This document shows positions 9,319 through 16,903 of a DNA stretch of 64,000 nucleotides, piece after piece; positions within the stretch are counted from its first letter, which is position 1, and each line of letters begins with the position of its first letter. Source of the DNA: Brevundimonas sp. Root608 (GTDB lineage Bacteria; Pseudomonadota; Alphaproteobacteria; Caulobacterales; Caulobacteraceae). The DNA is taken from the NCBI RefSeq assembly GCF_001427825.1, contig NZ_LMGT01000001.1, positions 905,563 to 969,562 of the forward strand, read 5' to 3'. The position numbers and the translations under genes were made by a program. Below the pieces are notes generated by a model. The model made no database searches and was not told where the DNA came from. It was given only the letters and a program-made list of their open reading frames with translations.

Positions 9319-10400
9319 ATCCCGTCCTCGAAACCCGGGACCACCAGGCTACGGGGCGAGAAGACCACGCAGGCCTTGAACAGCGTCCCCATCTGGTCGT
9401 CCGCAGTCAGGCGGGCCAGCTGGCGCTCGATGACGGGCGCCGCGTCAGGCCGTCCCGCCTTCAACCGGTCTGCGCGGGCTTCGATCCCGAGCCGCCGGAG
9501 GAATTCACCCTGACCCAGGGTTCCGGTGACGTCGGCCCCCGCGCGGACGGCGGCCTCCAGCACCGTCGGGAAGTCGGCCCACTGGGTCAGGTCGGCCTCG
9601 CCCGGCGTTTCCAGCGGATCGACCTTCTGATGCCGCCGCAGGGCCTGAAGCGTGTCGCCGGCCTCGGGCCTGGCGCGGCCGTAGTCGATCAGCAGGGCGG
9701 CCCCGGAGGCCGCCTTTACCAAGGCCGCCACGTCGCGGCCGAAGGCGGCCTGCTGATCGGACATCTCGACCGTCTGGCCCGGCTCGACCGCGAACGCGGG
9801 ACGGGTGAAGCCGCCGGTGATGCGCACCAGGCCGAAGGTCAGGCCGCCGTCGTCGGTCACGCCGACGCGGCGCTCGGCCCAGCCGTCGTCCGTCTTCACG
9901 AACTGGCGCGCGGGCAGGCAGTCCAGCACCTCGTTGGCGATCAGGATGACGGGGGCGTCGGTCTCGACCCGGTTCAGGTCCCTGACCCAGCGCGGATGAA
10001 CATCGCTGTCGTTCAGCATTCGCGCCTGTGCCGCGCGCAGGGGCGGGCTGGGTTCGATCAGGACCAAGTCGACGGCAGAGAGGAAATCGGGCGCCAGCCG
10101 CGCCGCGCGCAGGGCGTCGGCCATCAATGTGCCGTCGCCGGGTCCGACCTCGACCAGCCGGATCCGCTCGGGCGCGCCCAGCCGCCGCCACAGCTCGACC
10201 GCCCAGAGGCCGATCAGCTCGCCGAACATCTGGCTGACCATCGGCGCGGTGACGAAGTCGCCGCTCGCCCCGATCGCCGGGCGGGTGGCGTAATAGCCGC
10301 CCTCGGGATCGTGCAGGCAGCGGGCGACATAGTCGGCCACCGTCATCGGGCCGGTCAGGGCGATCTCCCGCGCCAGTCTGTCCCCAAGCGAAGCGCCCAT
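9315..10400 (-). CDS. SAM-dependent methyltransferase, MidA/NDUFAF7 family
   Basis: The 361 residues match PF02636. The SAM-binding loop is L-V-E-V-G-P-G-D-G-T-L-M near residue 90, and the family motif V-I-L-I-A-N-E-V-L-D-C-L-P lies further on. The N-terminus (I-A-L-T-G-P-M-T-V-A-D-Y) is typical. The eukaryotic homologue methylates an arginine of complex I subunit NDUFS2 and is needed for complex I assembly; the role in bacteria is inferred from that. It lies 3 bp downstream of lgt and overlaps pgeF by 4 bp, so the three are co-translated. Confidence 0.87.
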   Translation of the reverse strand: MGASLGDRLAREIALTGPMTVADYVARCLHDPEGGYYATRPAIGASGDFVTAPMVSQMFGELIGLWAVELWRRLGAPERIRLVEVGPGDGTLMADALRAARLAPDFLSAVDLVLIEPSPPLRAAQARMLNDSDVHPRWVRDLNRVETDAPVILIANEVLDCLPARQFVKTDDGWAERRVGVTDDGGLTFGLVRITGGFTRPAFAVEPGQTVEMSDQQAAFGRDVAALVKAASGAALLIDYGRARPEAGDTLQALRRHQKVDPLETPGEADLTQWADFPTVLEAAVRAGADVTGTLGQGEFLRRLGIEARADRLKAGRPDAAPVIERQLARLTADDQMGTLFKACVVFSPRSLVVPGFEDGI

Positions 10401-10403
10401 GGA

Positions 10404-11279
10404 TCAGGCGGCGGCGGGCGGCCGGCTCCAGGCGCGCCAGATCAGAACCGCCCCGATGATCATCATCGGGATCGACAGGATCATGCCCATGGTCAGACCC
10501 AGCGGCAGGTTGTCGAGACCGGCGTCGGGCTGGCGCACATTCTCCAGCAGGGCGCGGGACAGGCCGTAGCCGAACAGGAAGACGCCGGTGACATAGCCGG
10601 GCTTGGACAGCAGCCTGCATTTGTGGATGGCGAACCACAGGATGGCGAACAGGACCAGGCCCTCGAGGCCGGCTTCGTACAGCTGGCTGGGATGGCGGGG
10701 CACGTCGCCGGCTGGGCAGCCGTTATAGAGCCGATAGATGCGGTCGTTGCAGAAGCGGACCGCCCAGGGGACGGTCGTCTCGCGGCCCCAGAGCTCGCCG
10801 TTGATGAAGTTGGCGAGGCGGCCGAAGAACAGGCCGATCGGCGCGGCGGGGGCCACGAGATCGCCAAGGCTCAGCAGCCGGATCTTGTGCCGCCAGGCGA
10901 ACCAGACGATCGCGACCGAAACCCCGATCAGGCCGCCGTGGAAGGACATGCCGCCGTCCCACAGGCGGAACAGCGCCAGCCGTTCGCCCCAGTCGGCGCC
11001 CGTGAACAGGCGGCCGTACAGCTCGGGTTGGTAGAAGAGGGCGAAGCCCAGGCGCCCGCCGAGGATGATGCCGAGGGTGATGTAGAGGACCAGATCGTCC
11101 AGCTGCAGGGTCGTGACCGGCGGCTTCGCGGGCTGCCACAGGGCGTTGGCCTTCACCAGCCGGGCGCAGTACCACCAGCCCAGGACGATGCCGGCGACAT
11201 AGGCCAGCGCATACCAGCGGATATCCAGCGGGCCGATGCTGAGCAGCACCGGATCGAACTCGGGGAATTGCACGGGCAC
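10404..11279 (-). CDS. lgt: Prolipoprotein diacylglyceryl transferase Lgt
   Basis: This integral inner-membrane enzyme transfers diacylglycerol from phosphatidylglycerol to the lipobox cysteine of prolipoproteins. Its 291 residues contain about seven hydrophobic segments. Signature motifs are present: the stretch containing S-F-H-G-G-L-I-G-V, and G-R-L-A-N-F-I-N-G-E-L-W-G-R. It is first in a minus-strand operon with the MidA-family gene and pgeF. Lipoproteins that would use it are encoded in this window (46340, 47797, 31018). Confidence 0.95.
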   Translation of the reverse strand: MPVQFPEFDPVLLSIGPLDIRWYALAYVAGIVLGWWYCARLVKANALWQPAKPPVTTLQLDDLVLYITLGIILGGRLGFALFYQPELYGRLFTGADWGERLALFRLWDGGMSFHGGLIGVSVAIVWFAWRHKIRLLSLGDLVAPAAPIGLFFGRLANFINGELWGRETTVPWAVRFCNDRIYRLYNGCPAGDVPRHPSQLYEAGLEGLVLFAILWFAIHKCRLLSKPGYVTGVFLFGYGLSRALLENVRQPDAGLDNLPLGLTMGMILSIPMMIIGAVLIWRAWSRPPAAA

Positions 11280-11463
11280 TCCTGTCGAAGGGTCTCGAAG
11301 GGCGGTTTAGCAAGCGTCGCCGGGCGCGTCCCTGAATTTTCCGCAACACGGCGTCGCCCGGCGCCCAAATCAGGCCATAGGTCGCATCGACAGCAAGGTT
11401 TCGTTCACCATATCGGGTGAACCTTCATTAACGACGCTCGCCCGTTCGAGCCGGAGCCCGCAG

Positions 11464-11751
11464 ATGCAGACGCGCAACCCCATCCTCGACGAGTTCGCCA
11501 AGCTGACGACCGGCGCCATGGGCCTGGCCCAGGCGGCGGGCGAGGAGGCGAAGACGGCCTTCCGTGCACAGACGGACCGCATGGCCGCGGAACTGGACCT
11601 GGTCCGCCGCGACGAGTTCGACGCGCTGAAGGCCGAGATCGCCGCCCTGCGCGCCGAGGTCGCGGCGCTGAAAACCCCTGCAAAGGCTGGAAAAAAGCCT
11701 GCCACGGGAACGTCCACAGGGTCGGTTCCCCCTCAGGACGCAGCCGGTTGA
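11464..11751 (+). CDS. UbiK/BMFP-family accessory factor
   Basis: A 95-residue protein of the PF04380 family. The N-terminal part (N-P-I-L-D-E-F-A-K-L) is followed by a helical stretch with a heptad pattern from about residue 35 to 78 (F-D-A-L-K-A-E-I-A-A-L-R-A-E-V-A-A-L-K), consistent with a C-terminal coiled-coil trimer. UbiK assists ubiquinone biosynthesis enzymes in enterobacteria; Brucella BMFP is fusogenic in vitro. The Lys/Pro-rich tail is low complexity. It is divergent from lgt. Confidence 0.8.
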   Translation: MQTRNPILDEFAKLTTGAMGLAQAAGEEAKTAFRAQTDRMAAELDLVRRDEFDALKAEIAALRAEVAALKTPAKAGKKPATGTSTGSVPPQDAAG

Positions 11752-11815
11752 GCCGAATCTGCGAACCCGCCTACCGTTGCGTGACGGGGCGTGAGTCGCG
11801 CCCGGAGAGTGCCTG

Positions 11816-12319
11816 ATGGACGCTGTACGGCCCGAAGAAGTCGATGTTCCCTACGATCCGCTGGATGTCGTGGAACACGTCCTGGTGGCCGAAAACCTGC
11901 CGTTCGACCGGACCGACGAGGGCGATCTGGCCTTCGCCCTGGCCGGCGACTGGAAGGACTATGAGCTGTGGTTCGCCTGGCGGCCGGAGGGCGACTGCCT
12001 TCAGCTGTGCTGCGCCCTGGACCTGCAGGCGAAGAAGTCGCGGCGCGCCGCCGCCTATGAACTGGTCGGCCTGATCAACCAGCGCACCTGGATGGGCCAT
12101 TTCGAGGTCTGGGCCGAGGACGGCGAGATCGTCTTCCGCCACTCGCTGGCCCTGCCGATGGGCGAGCGCCCCACCCTGGCCCAGGCGGCCTCGATGATCG
12201 ACGCGGCGGTCGAGGCCGCGGACCGCTACTACCCGGCCTTCGACTTCATGATCCGCGGATCGAAGAAGCCGCAGGAGGCGATCGACGCCTGCCTGTTCGA
12301 GACCGTCGGCACCGCCTGA
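11816..12319 (+). CDS. YbjN domain-containing protein
   Basis: The 167 residues have the YbjN/type III secretion chaperone-like fold of PF10722. It opens with D-P-L-D-V-V-E-H-V-L-V-A-E-N-L-P-F-D-R, and the hydrophobic-charged pattern spans nearly the whole chain. YbjN proteins are often linked to motility and stress phenotypes, but no enzymatic role is known. CCGGAGAG precedes the ATG. Its stop lies 5 bp before proC, so the two are probably co-transcribed. Confidence 0.78.
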   Translation: MDAVRPEEVDVPYDPLDVVEHVLVAENLPFDRTDEGDLAFALAGDWKDYELWFAWRPEGDCLQLCCALDLQAKKSRRAAAYELVGLINQRTWMGHFEVWAEDGEIVFRHSLALPMGERPTLAQAASMIDAAVEAADRYYPAFDFMIRGSKKPQEAIDACLFETVGTA

Positions 12320-12324
12320 CGGCC

Positions 12325-13125
12325 ATGACCCCTCTCGTCCCCTCGGGCCCCGTCGTCCTGCTGGGCTGCGGCCGGCTGGGTTCGGCCATCGTCGAGGGGT
12401 GGCTGAAGACCGGGACGGTCGCGGCGACCGACCTGATCATCCTGACGCCCTCGGACAAGCCGGCCGCCGAGGCGGCGCGGGCCCGGGGCGCGCGGATCAA
12501 TCCGCCGATGGAGGCGCTGGCGGCCGCGCGGGCGCTGGTGCTGGCGGTGAAGCCTGCGATCTGGCGCGCGGCGCTGGCTCCGCTGACGGCCCATCTGGGC
12601 CCGCAGACGCGGCTGGTTTCCGTCATGGCGGGGGTTCCGGCGGCCGAGATCGCCTTGGCCTCCGCGCGGCCTGTCGCCCGGGTCATGCCGACGACCGCGG
12701 TGGCGCAGGGGCGCGGCGTCGCCGCCCTGTGGTCCTCCGATGCCGAGACGCGCGAGCTGGCGCGCGTTCTGTTCGCCGGCATGGCCGATGTCGTGGACCT
12801 CGAGTCCGAAGCCCAAATCGACATCGCCACGGCGGTGGCGGGCTCCGCTCCCGCCTTCATCTATGCCTTCGTCCAGGCCCTGGCCGAGGCGGGGCGGGCG
12901 GACGGCTTGTCGGCCGGGGCGGCGCAACGACTGGCCCGCGGCGCCCTGCGGTCGGCGGGAGCCGGAGTCGAGACGGAGGAGTCGCTGGACGCGCTGATCG
13001 CCCGCATCGCGTCACCCGGCGGCACGACGCGCGCGGGTCTCGACGCCATGGCGGCCGGCGGCGATCTGGAGCGCGCGGCGAGGGCGGCCGTCGCCGCCGC
13101 CGTGCAGCGGGCGCGAACCCTCTAG
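12325..13125 (+). CDS. proC: Pyrroline-5-carboxylate reductase
   Basis: Catalyses the last step of proline synthesis, NAD(P)H-dependent reduction of pyrroline-5-carboxylate. The 266 residues show the Rossmann motif L-L-G-C-G-R-L-G-S-A-I-V-E-G near residue 13 and M-P-T-T-A-V-A-Q-G near 118. The C-terminal P5CR signature region (S-P-G-G-T-T-R-A-G-L-D-A-M) is complete. There is no obvious Shine-Dalgarno, so translation is probably coupled to the YbjN-like gene 5 bp upstream. Its TAG stop is shared, as the palindrome CTAG, with the convergent gene on the other strand. Confidence 0.92.
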   Translation: MTPLVPSGPVVLLGCGRLGSAIVEGWLKTGTVAATDLIILTPSDKPAAEAARARGARINPPMEALAAARALVLAVKPAIWRAALAPLTAHLGPQTRLVSVMAGVPAAEIALASARPVARVMPTTAVAQGRGVAALWSSDAETRELARVLFAGMADVVDLESEAQIDIATAVAGSAPAFIYAFVQALAEAGRADGLSAGAAQRLARGALRSAGAGVETEESLDALIARIASPGGTTRAGLDAMAAGGDLERAARAAVAAAVQRARTL

Positions 13126-13616
13126 CGGGTGACGTAGCGACCGTCGGCCAGGTTGGCGGCCAGCCGGCGATAGGCGCGGTCGGCGTCCTGCCAGGCGGTG
13201 AAGCCCCGCACCTCCGCTATGCTCGTCGAATACCAGTCGTACTCGACCGGATGGATCAGGCCGTCGGCCGTCGTCACGTGGCCCGAAATGGTCGCGCCGC
13301 CGATCGAGACGCTGCGGATTCCGTCCAGACCGGGACGGTCGACCATCTGCTGCATGGTCGGCCGGTTGGGCTTCAGATCGGTCAGGGTCAGATTGACCTC
13401 GGCCCCGTTCAGCGCGCCGCGGCGCACGAGTGTTCGACGCACGACATCGGCCAGACGCGAGGCCTGCTGCTGAACCTCGCGCCGGCCCAGTTCGTCGGCG
13501 TGTTCGAGCACCTCGGGTCCGATCGTGACATTGACGGCGACGGGATCGGCCAGGACCGGCGTCGCCGCGACCGCCAGAACGGCGGCGAGCGGAGCAAGGA
13601 AGGCGAGTCTACGCAT
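13122..13616 (-). CDS. Small exported protein of unknown function
   Basis: The 164 residues begin with a clear Sec signal peptide (M-R-R-L-A-F-L-A-P-L-A-A-V-L-A-V-A-A-T-P-V-L-A, cut before D-P-V-A-V-N). The mature part is mixed alpha/beta with many charged residues, has no cysteine pair and shows no motif I recognise, so a periplasmic location is expected. It is convergent with proC and shares its stop bases (CTAG). The two-component pair lies upstream on the same strand, 78 bp away, so it could be its trailing gene. Confidence 0.7.
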   Translation of the reverse strand: MRRLAFLAPLAAVLAVAATPVLADPVAVNVTIGPEVLEHADELGRREVQQQASRLADVVRRTLVRRGALNGAEVNLTLTDLKPNRPTMQQMVDRPGLDGIRSVSIGGATISGHVTTADGLIHPVEYDWYSTSIAEVRGFTAWQDADRAYRRLAANLADGRYVTR

Positions 13617-13694
13617 GGATGTTCTCCAGAGCCCTGTCGCCGCGAAAGATGCGCGCTATGGCTCCGCTTCGCCAGTGGAGGGCGCCAAATGTGA

Positions 13695-15038
13695 TCAGCC
13701 GGGCAGGCGGATCAGGGCCCGCAGGCCGCCCAGATCGCTGCGCTCGAGGGTGATGTCGCCGCCGTGACCCCGGGCGACGTCGCGGGCGATGGCCAGACCG
13801 AGGCCCACGCCCTTGCGGTTCTGGTTGCGCGAGGCGTCCAGGCGGGAGAAGGGCCGGAAGGCCTCTTCATGCATGTCCTCGGGAATGCCGGGGCCGTCGT
13901 CCTCGATCGCCACCTCCAGTCCGCCCGAGGGCAGGGCGCGCGCGCTCAACCGGACATGCTCGCCATGGGCCGCCGCATTGCCCGCCAGATTGGTCAGGGC
14001 CCGCTTGAAGGCGAGGGGGCGCAGCGACGCGGTCAGCCCCTCGGGCGCGACGACCTCGACCTCGGCTCCGGCGCGACGGGCGTCCTCGGCGGCGGCGCCC
14101 AACAGGTCTGACAGGGAGACAGGCTGCGCCGCCTCGCCGGCCTCGCCGCGGGCGAAGGCGAGGTATTCGTCGATCATGTGCTCCATCTCGTCCAGGTCGC
14201 CCTGCATGGCGCCGGCGCGCTTGAACGGGGGAGCCAGGGCCAGTTCGAGCCGGAGGCGGGTCAGAGGCGTGCGCAGGTCGTGGCTGACCGAGGCCAGCAG
14301 GGCGGTGCGCTGGTCGATGTGGCGCTGGATCCGCTCGCGCATGGCGAGGAAGGCGACGGCGGCGGCGCGGACCTCGCGCGCTCCGTGCGGTTTGAACCGT
14401 TCCTGGGTCTCGCCCCGGCCGAAGGCTTCCGCGGCCTCGGCCAGCCGCTCGATGGCGCGGACCTGGTTGCGGATGAACAGGATGGCGACGCCCATCAGCA
14501 GGACGGTGGCGATCAGCAGCCACAGCACGAAGATGTGGGCCTGGGTGGCGACGGCGCGCTCGCGCGGAGCGATGATGCGCAGCACGCCCTGCGGCTGCTG
14601 CACCCGGATATCGACATAGGCGGGGTAGCGGGTGGTGTCGAACCAGAAGGGCTGGTCCAGCCGCGCGGCCAGCGCCTGCTCCAGCGTGCGATCGACGACG
14701 CCGACGGGGCCGCGCCGGTTCTCCTCGGGCAGGACCGCGCCGTCCTGGAGGGCGATGGACAGGGACATCGAGCGCTGGGCGCGTTCGGAGATGACGGCCA
14801 TGTTCCGCGGCGTCGGGTCGTCGCGCCAGCTTTCGGCGGCCCAGGCGATATCGCCGGCCAGGCCGTCGGACAGGCGGGCGGTCACCGTCTGCCAGTGCAT
14901 GTCGAAAAAGGCCCAGGTGACGGCCACCTGCATGACCAGAACCGGCAGGACGATGATCAGCAGCGACCGGCCCCACAGCGAGGTCGGCAGACGCCGCTTC
15001 AGAAACCGCGGCCACAACGAGGCTGGCAGAAGTCTCAT
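13695..15038 (-). CDS. EnvZ-like sensor histidine kinase
   Basis: A 447-residue inner-membrane kinase. A transmembrane segment at about 25-45 and a second at about 168-190 bracket a periplasmic domain of roughly 120 residues. A HAMP-like linker follows, then the HisKA H-box V-S-H-D-L-R-T-P-L with phospho-acceptor His253. HATPase_c motifs are the N box (N-L-A-G-N-A-A-A-H-G) and G1 (D-D-G-P-G-I-P). Its likely partner is the OmpR-type regulator 169 bp upstream on the same strand. The signal sensed is unknown. The interval between the two is filled by a composite palindrome. Confidence 0.9.
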   Translation of the reverse strand: MRLLPASLWPRFLKRRLPTSLWGRSLLIIVLPVLVMQVAVTWAFFDMHWQTVTARLSDGLAGDIAWAAESWRDDPTPRNMAVISERAQRSMSLSIALQDGAVLPEENRRGPVGVVDRTLEQALAARLDQPFWFDTTRYPAYVDIRVQQPQGVLRIIAPRERAVATQAHIFVLWLLIATVLLMGVAILFIRNQVRAIERLAEAAEAFGRGETQERFKPHGAREVRAAAVAFLAMRERIQRHIDQRTALLASVSHDLRTPLTRLRLELALAPPFKRAGAMQGDLDEMEHMIDEYLAFARGEAGEAAQPVSLSDLLGAAAEDARRAGAEVEVVAPEGLTASLRPLAFKRALTNLAGNAAAHGEHVRLSARALPSGGLEVAIEDDGPGIPEDMHEEAFRPFSRLDASRNQNRKGVGLGLAIARDVARGHGGDITLERSDLGGLRALIRLPG

Positions 15039-15041
15039 GAT

Positions 15042-15187
15042 CCTTCCCCCCTCGCGGGGGAAGGTGGGCCGCGAAGCGGCTCGGATGGGGGCTCTTTCCG
15101 CGTCCCGATTCCCGGCAAATGGGCGCCCGGCAGCCAGCCCCCATCCGTCAGGCTCCGCCTGCCACCTTCCCCCGAGATGGGGGAAGG
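15042..15187. repeat. Composite palindromic repeat, CCTTCCCCC family
   Basis: Two hairpins (CCTTCCCCC-ctcgc-GGGGGAAGG and CCTTCCCCC-gagat-GGGGGAAGG) stand at the ends. Further inverted arms (CGGATGGGGGCT and AGCCCCCATCCG) lie between, so the whole 146-bp unit folds back on itself. The same architecture, with TTCTCCCC in place of TTCCCCC, recurs at 49089-49234. It separates the kinase from its regulator. Confidence 0.8.
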
Positions 15188-15207
15188 AAGGTGGAGGTCG
15201 CCCTGCA

Positions 15208-15939
15208 TCAGTCCGGAGCCAGCATGTAGCCCACGCCGCGCACGGTCTGGAGATAGCGCGGGTTCTTCGGGTCGGCCTCCAGCTTGCGGCGCAGGCGGGT
15301 GACCTGGACGTCGACGGCGCGGCCGGTGATGTCGGCGGTGTCGGGCGACAGGCTCATGCGCTCGACCGCCGAATGGGCGTGGATGGCCAGGGTCTTCAGC
15401 AGCTGGGCCTCGGCCTCGGTCAGGCGCTGGGGCTTGCCGTCCTTCGACAGCTCCAGCCGTTCCATGTCGAAGACCGCGGGGCCCAGCTTGATCTCGCGCG
15501 GGGTCAGGGGCTTGCCGCCGGTGCGGCGCAGGATGGCGTCGACGCGCAGGGCCAGTTCGCGCGGGTCGAAGGGCTTGGACATATAGTCGTCGGCGCCGCG
15601 CGACAGGCCCTCGATGCGGTCGTCGGGATCGCCGCGCGCGGTCAGCAGCAGGACGGGCGTCTTCGAGGTCTCGGCCTTGGACCGCACCCAGGTGGTCAGG
15701 TCGAAACCGCTCTCGCCCGGCATCATGACGTCCAGCACGACGAGGTCGAACTCGATCAGCTCCATCATCCGCTTGGCCGCGGCCGCGTGGGCGGCGCCGG
15801 TGACGCGATAGCCCTCGCGGGCGAGGAATTCCTTCAGCAGTTCGCGGATCCGGTCGTCGTCATCGACCACCAGCAGATGGCGGCCGGCGCCCGGGCCGGC
15901 GATCGGGCCGGACCGGCCATGGGAACGCACGTCGCTCAT
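15208..15939 (-). CDS. OmpR-family response regulator
   Basis: The 243 residues consist of a receiver domain (acidic cluster V-D-D-D-D, phospho-acceptor Asp70 in L-V-V-L-D-V-M-M-P-G, and the switch lysine in M-S-K-P-F-D) and a C-terminal winged-helix DNA-binding domain ending R-Y-L-Q-T-V-R-G-V-G-Y. An extra ~20-residue Gly-rich N-terminus precedes the receiver; the start could lie slightly downstream. It is upstream of and co-oriented with the EnvZ-like kinase. Confidence 0.92.
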   Translation of the reverse strand: MSDVRSHGRSGPIAGPGAGRHLLVVDDDDRIRELLKEFLAREGYRVTGAAHAAAAKRMMELIEFDLVVLDVMMPGESGFDLTTWVRSKAETSKTPVLLLTARGDPDDRIEGLSRGADDYMSKPFDPRELALRVDAILRRTGGKPLTPREIKLGPAVFDMERLELSKDGKPQRLTEAEAQLLKTLAIHAHSAVERMSLSPDTADITGRAVDVQVTRLRRKLEADPKNPRYLQTVRGVGYMLAPD

Positions 15940-15969
15940 GCGGAAGCGACCCGCGAGCCGGTCCGGGCG

Positions 15970-15998
15970 TTGACCTGAGCGGTTCGGGGGGCTCTAAC
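15970..15998 (+). promoter_or_regulatory. Predicted sigma-70-type promoter of ilvE
   Basis: TTGACC (15970-15975), a 17-bp spacer and TCTAAC (15993-15998) end 29 bp before the ilvE start. This is a good match for a housekeeping promoter in a genome poor in AT hexamers. Confidence 0.5.
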
Positions 15999-16027
15999 CC
16001 GGTGTTCTTCGCGGGAGACGTTATTCA

Positions 16028-16903
16028 ATGGCCTTCGTTCCTTTCGACGATCGTGACGGGTGGATCTGGATGGACGGCGATTTCGTGCCCTGGCGGGAAG
16101 CGAAAACGCACGTTCTGACCCATGCCCTTCACTACGGCTCGTCGGTGTTCGAGGGTGAGCGTATGTACGGCGGCGAAATCTTCAAGCTGACCCCGCATAG
16201 CGAACGCCTGAAGCGCTCTGCAAACCTGCTTGATTTCGACCTTCCGTACAGCGTGGCCGAGATCGACGCGGCCTGCAAGGAAACCTGCGAAAAGATGGGC
16301 CTGTCCGACTGCTATGTGCGGCCGGTGGCCTACCGTGGCCCCGAACAGGTCAGTGTCTCGACCCTGCACAACAAGACCCATGTGGCGATCGCCGTCTGGG
16401 AGTGGCCGAGCTATTTCGACGCCGAGACCAAGGCGAAGGGTATCCGGATGGAGTGGGCCAAATGGCGCCGGCCCGACCCGATGACCGCCCCGTCGGCCGC
16501 CAAGGCTGCGGGCCTCTACATGATCTGCACCATGTCGAAGACGGCGGCCGAGAAGCGCGGCTATTCGGACGCCATGATGCTGGACTGGCGCGGCTATGTC
16601 GCCGAGGCCACCGGGGCCAACGTCTTCTTCGTCCAGGACGGGGTCCTGCACACGCCGCCGGTCGACGCCATCCTGGACGGCATCACGCGCCAGACCGTCA
16701 TCGAGATGGCGGCGGCCAAGGGCATCGAGGTGGTCGTGCGCCACATCCGGCCCGAGGAGCTGGCGACCTTCAGCGAATGCTTCGTCACCGGCACGGCCGC
16801 CGAGGTGACGCCGGTGAGCGAGATCGGCGAATACCGATTCACTCCCGGCGCCCTGAGCCTCGGCCTGATGGAAGACTACGGCCGGCTGGTGCGGCGCCAG
16901 TAG
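16028..16903 (+). CDS. ilvE: Branched-chain amino acid aminotransferase
   Basis: A fold-type IV PLP enzyme of 291 residues that transaminates Leu, Ile and Val with 2-oxoglutarate. The Schiff-base lysine is Lys159 in A-P-S-A-A-K-A-A-G-L-Y-M. The substrate-site segments H-Y-G-S-S-V-F-E-G and T-G-T-A-A-E-V-T-P-V are present. The latter supports a branched-chain rather than a D-amino acid transaminase. It is single, with its own promoter, and abuts the convergent siderophore receptor with no gap. Confidence 0.92.
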   Translation: MAFVPFDDRDGWIWMDGDFVPWREAKTHVLTHALHYGSSVFEGERMYGGEIFKLTPHSERLKRSANLLDFDLPYSVAEIDAACKETCEKMGLSDCYVRPVAYRGPEQVSVSTLHNKTHVAIAVWEWPSYFDAETKAKGIRMEWAKWRRPDPMTAPSAAKAAGLYMICTMSKTAAEKRGYSDAMMLDWRGYVAEATGANVFFVQDGVLHTPPVDAILDGITRQTVIEMAAAKGIEVVVRHIRPEELATFSECFVTGTAAEVTPVSEIGEYRFTPGALSLGLMEDYGRLVRRQ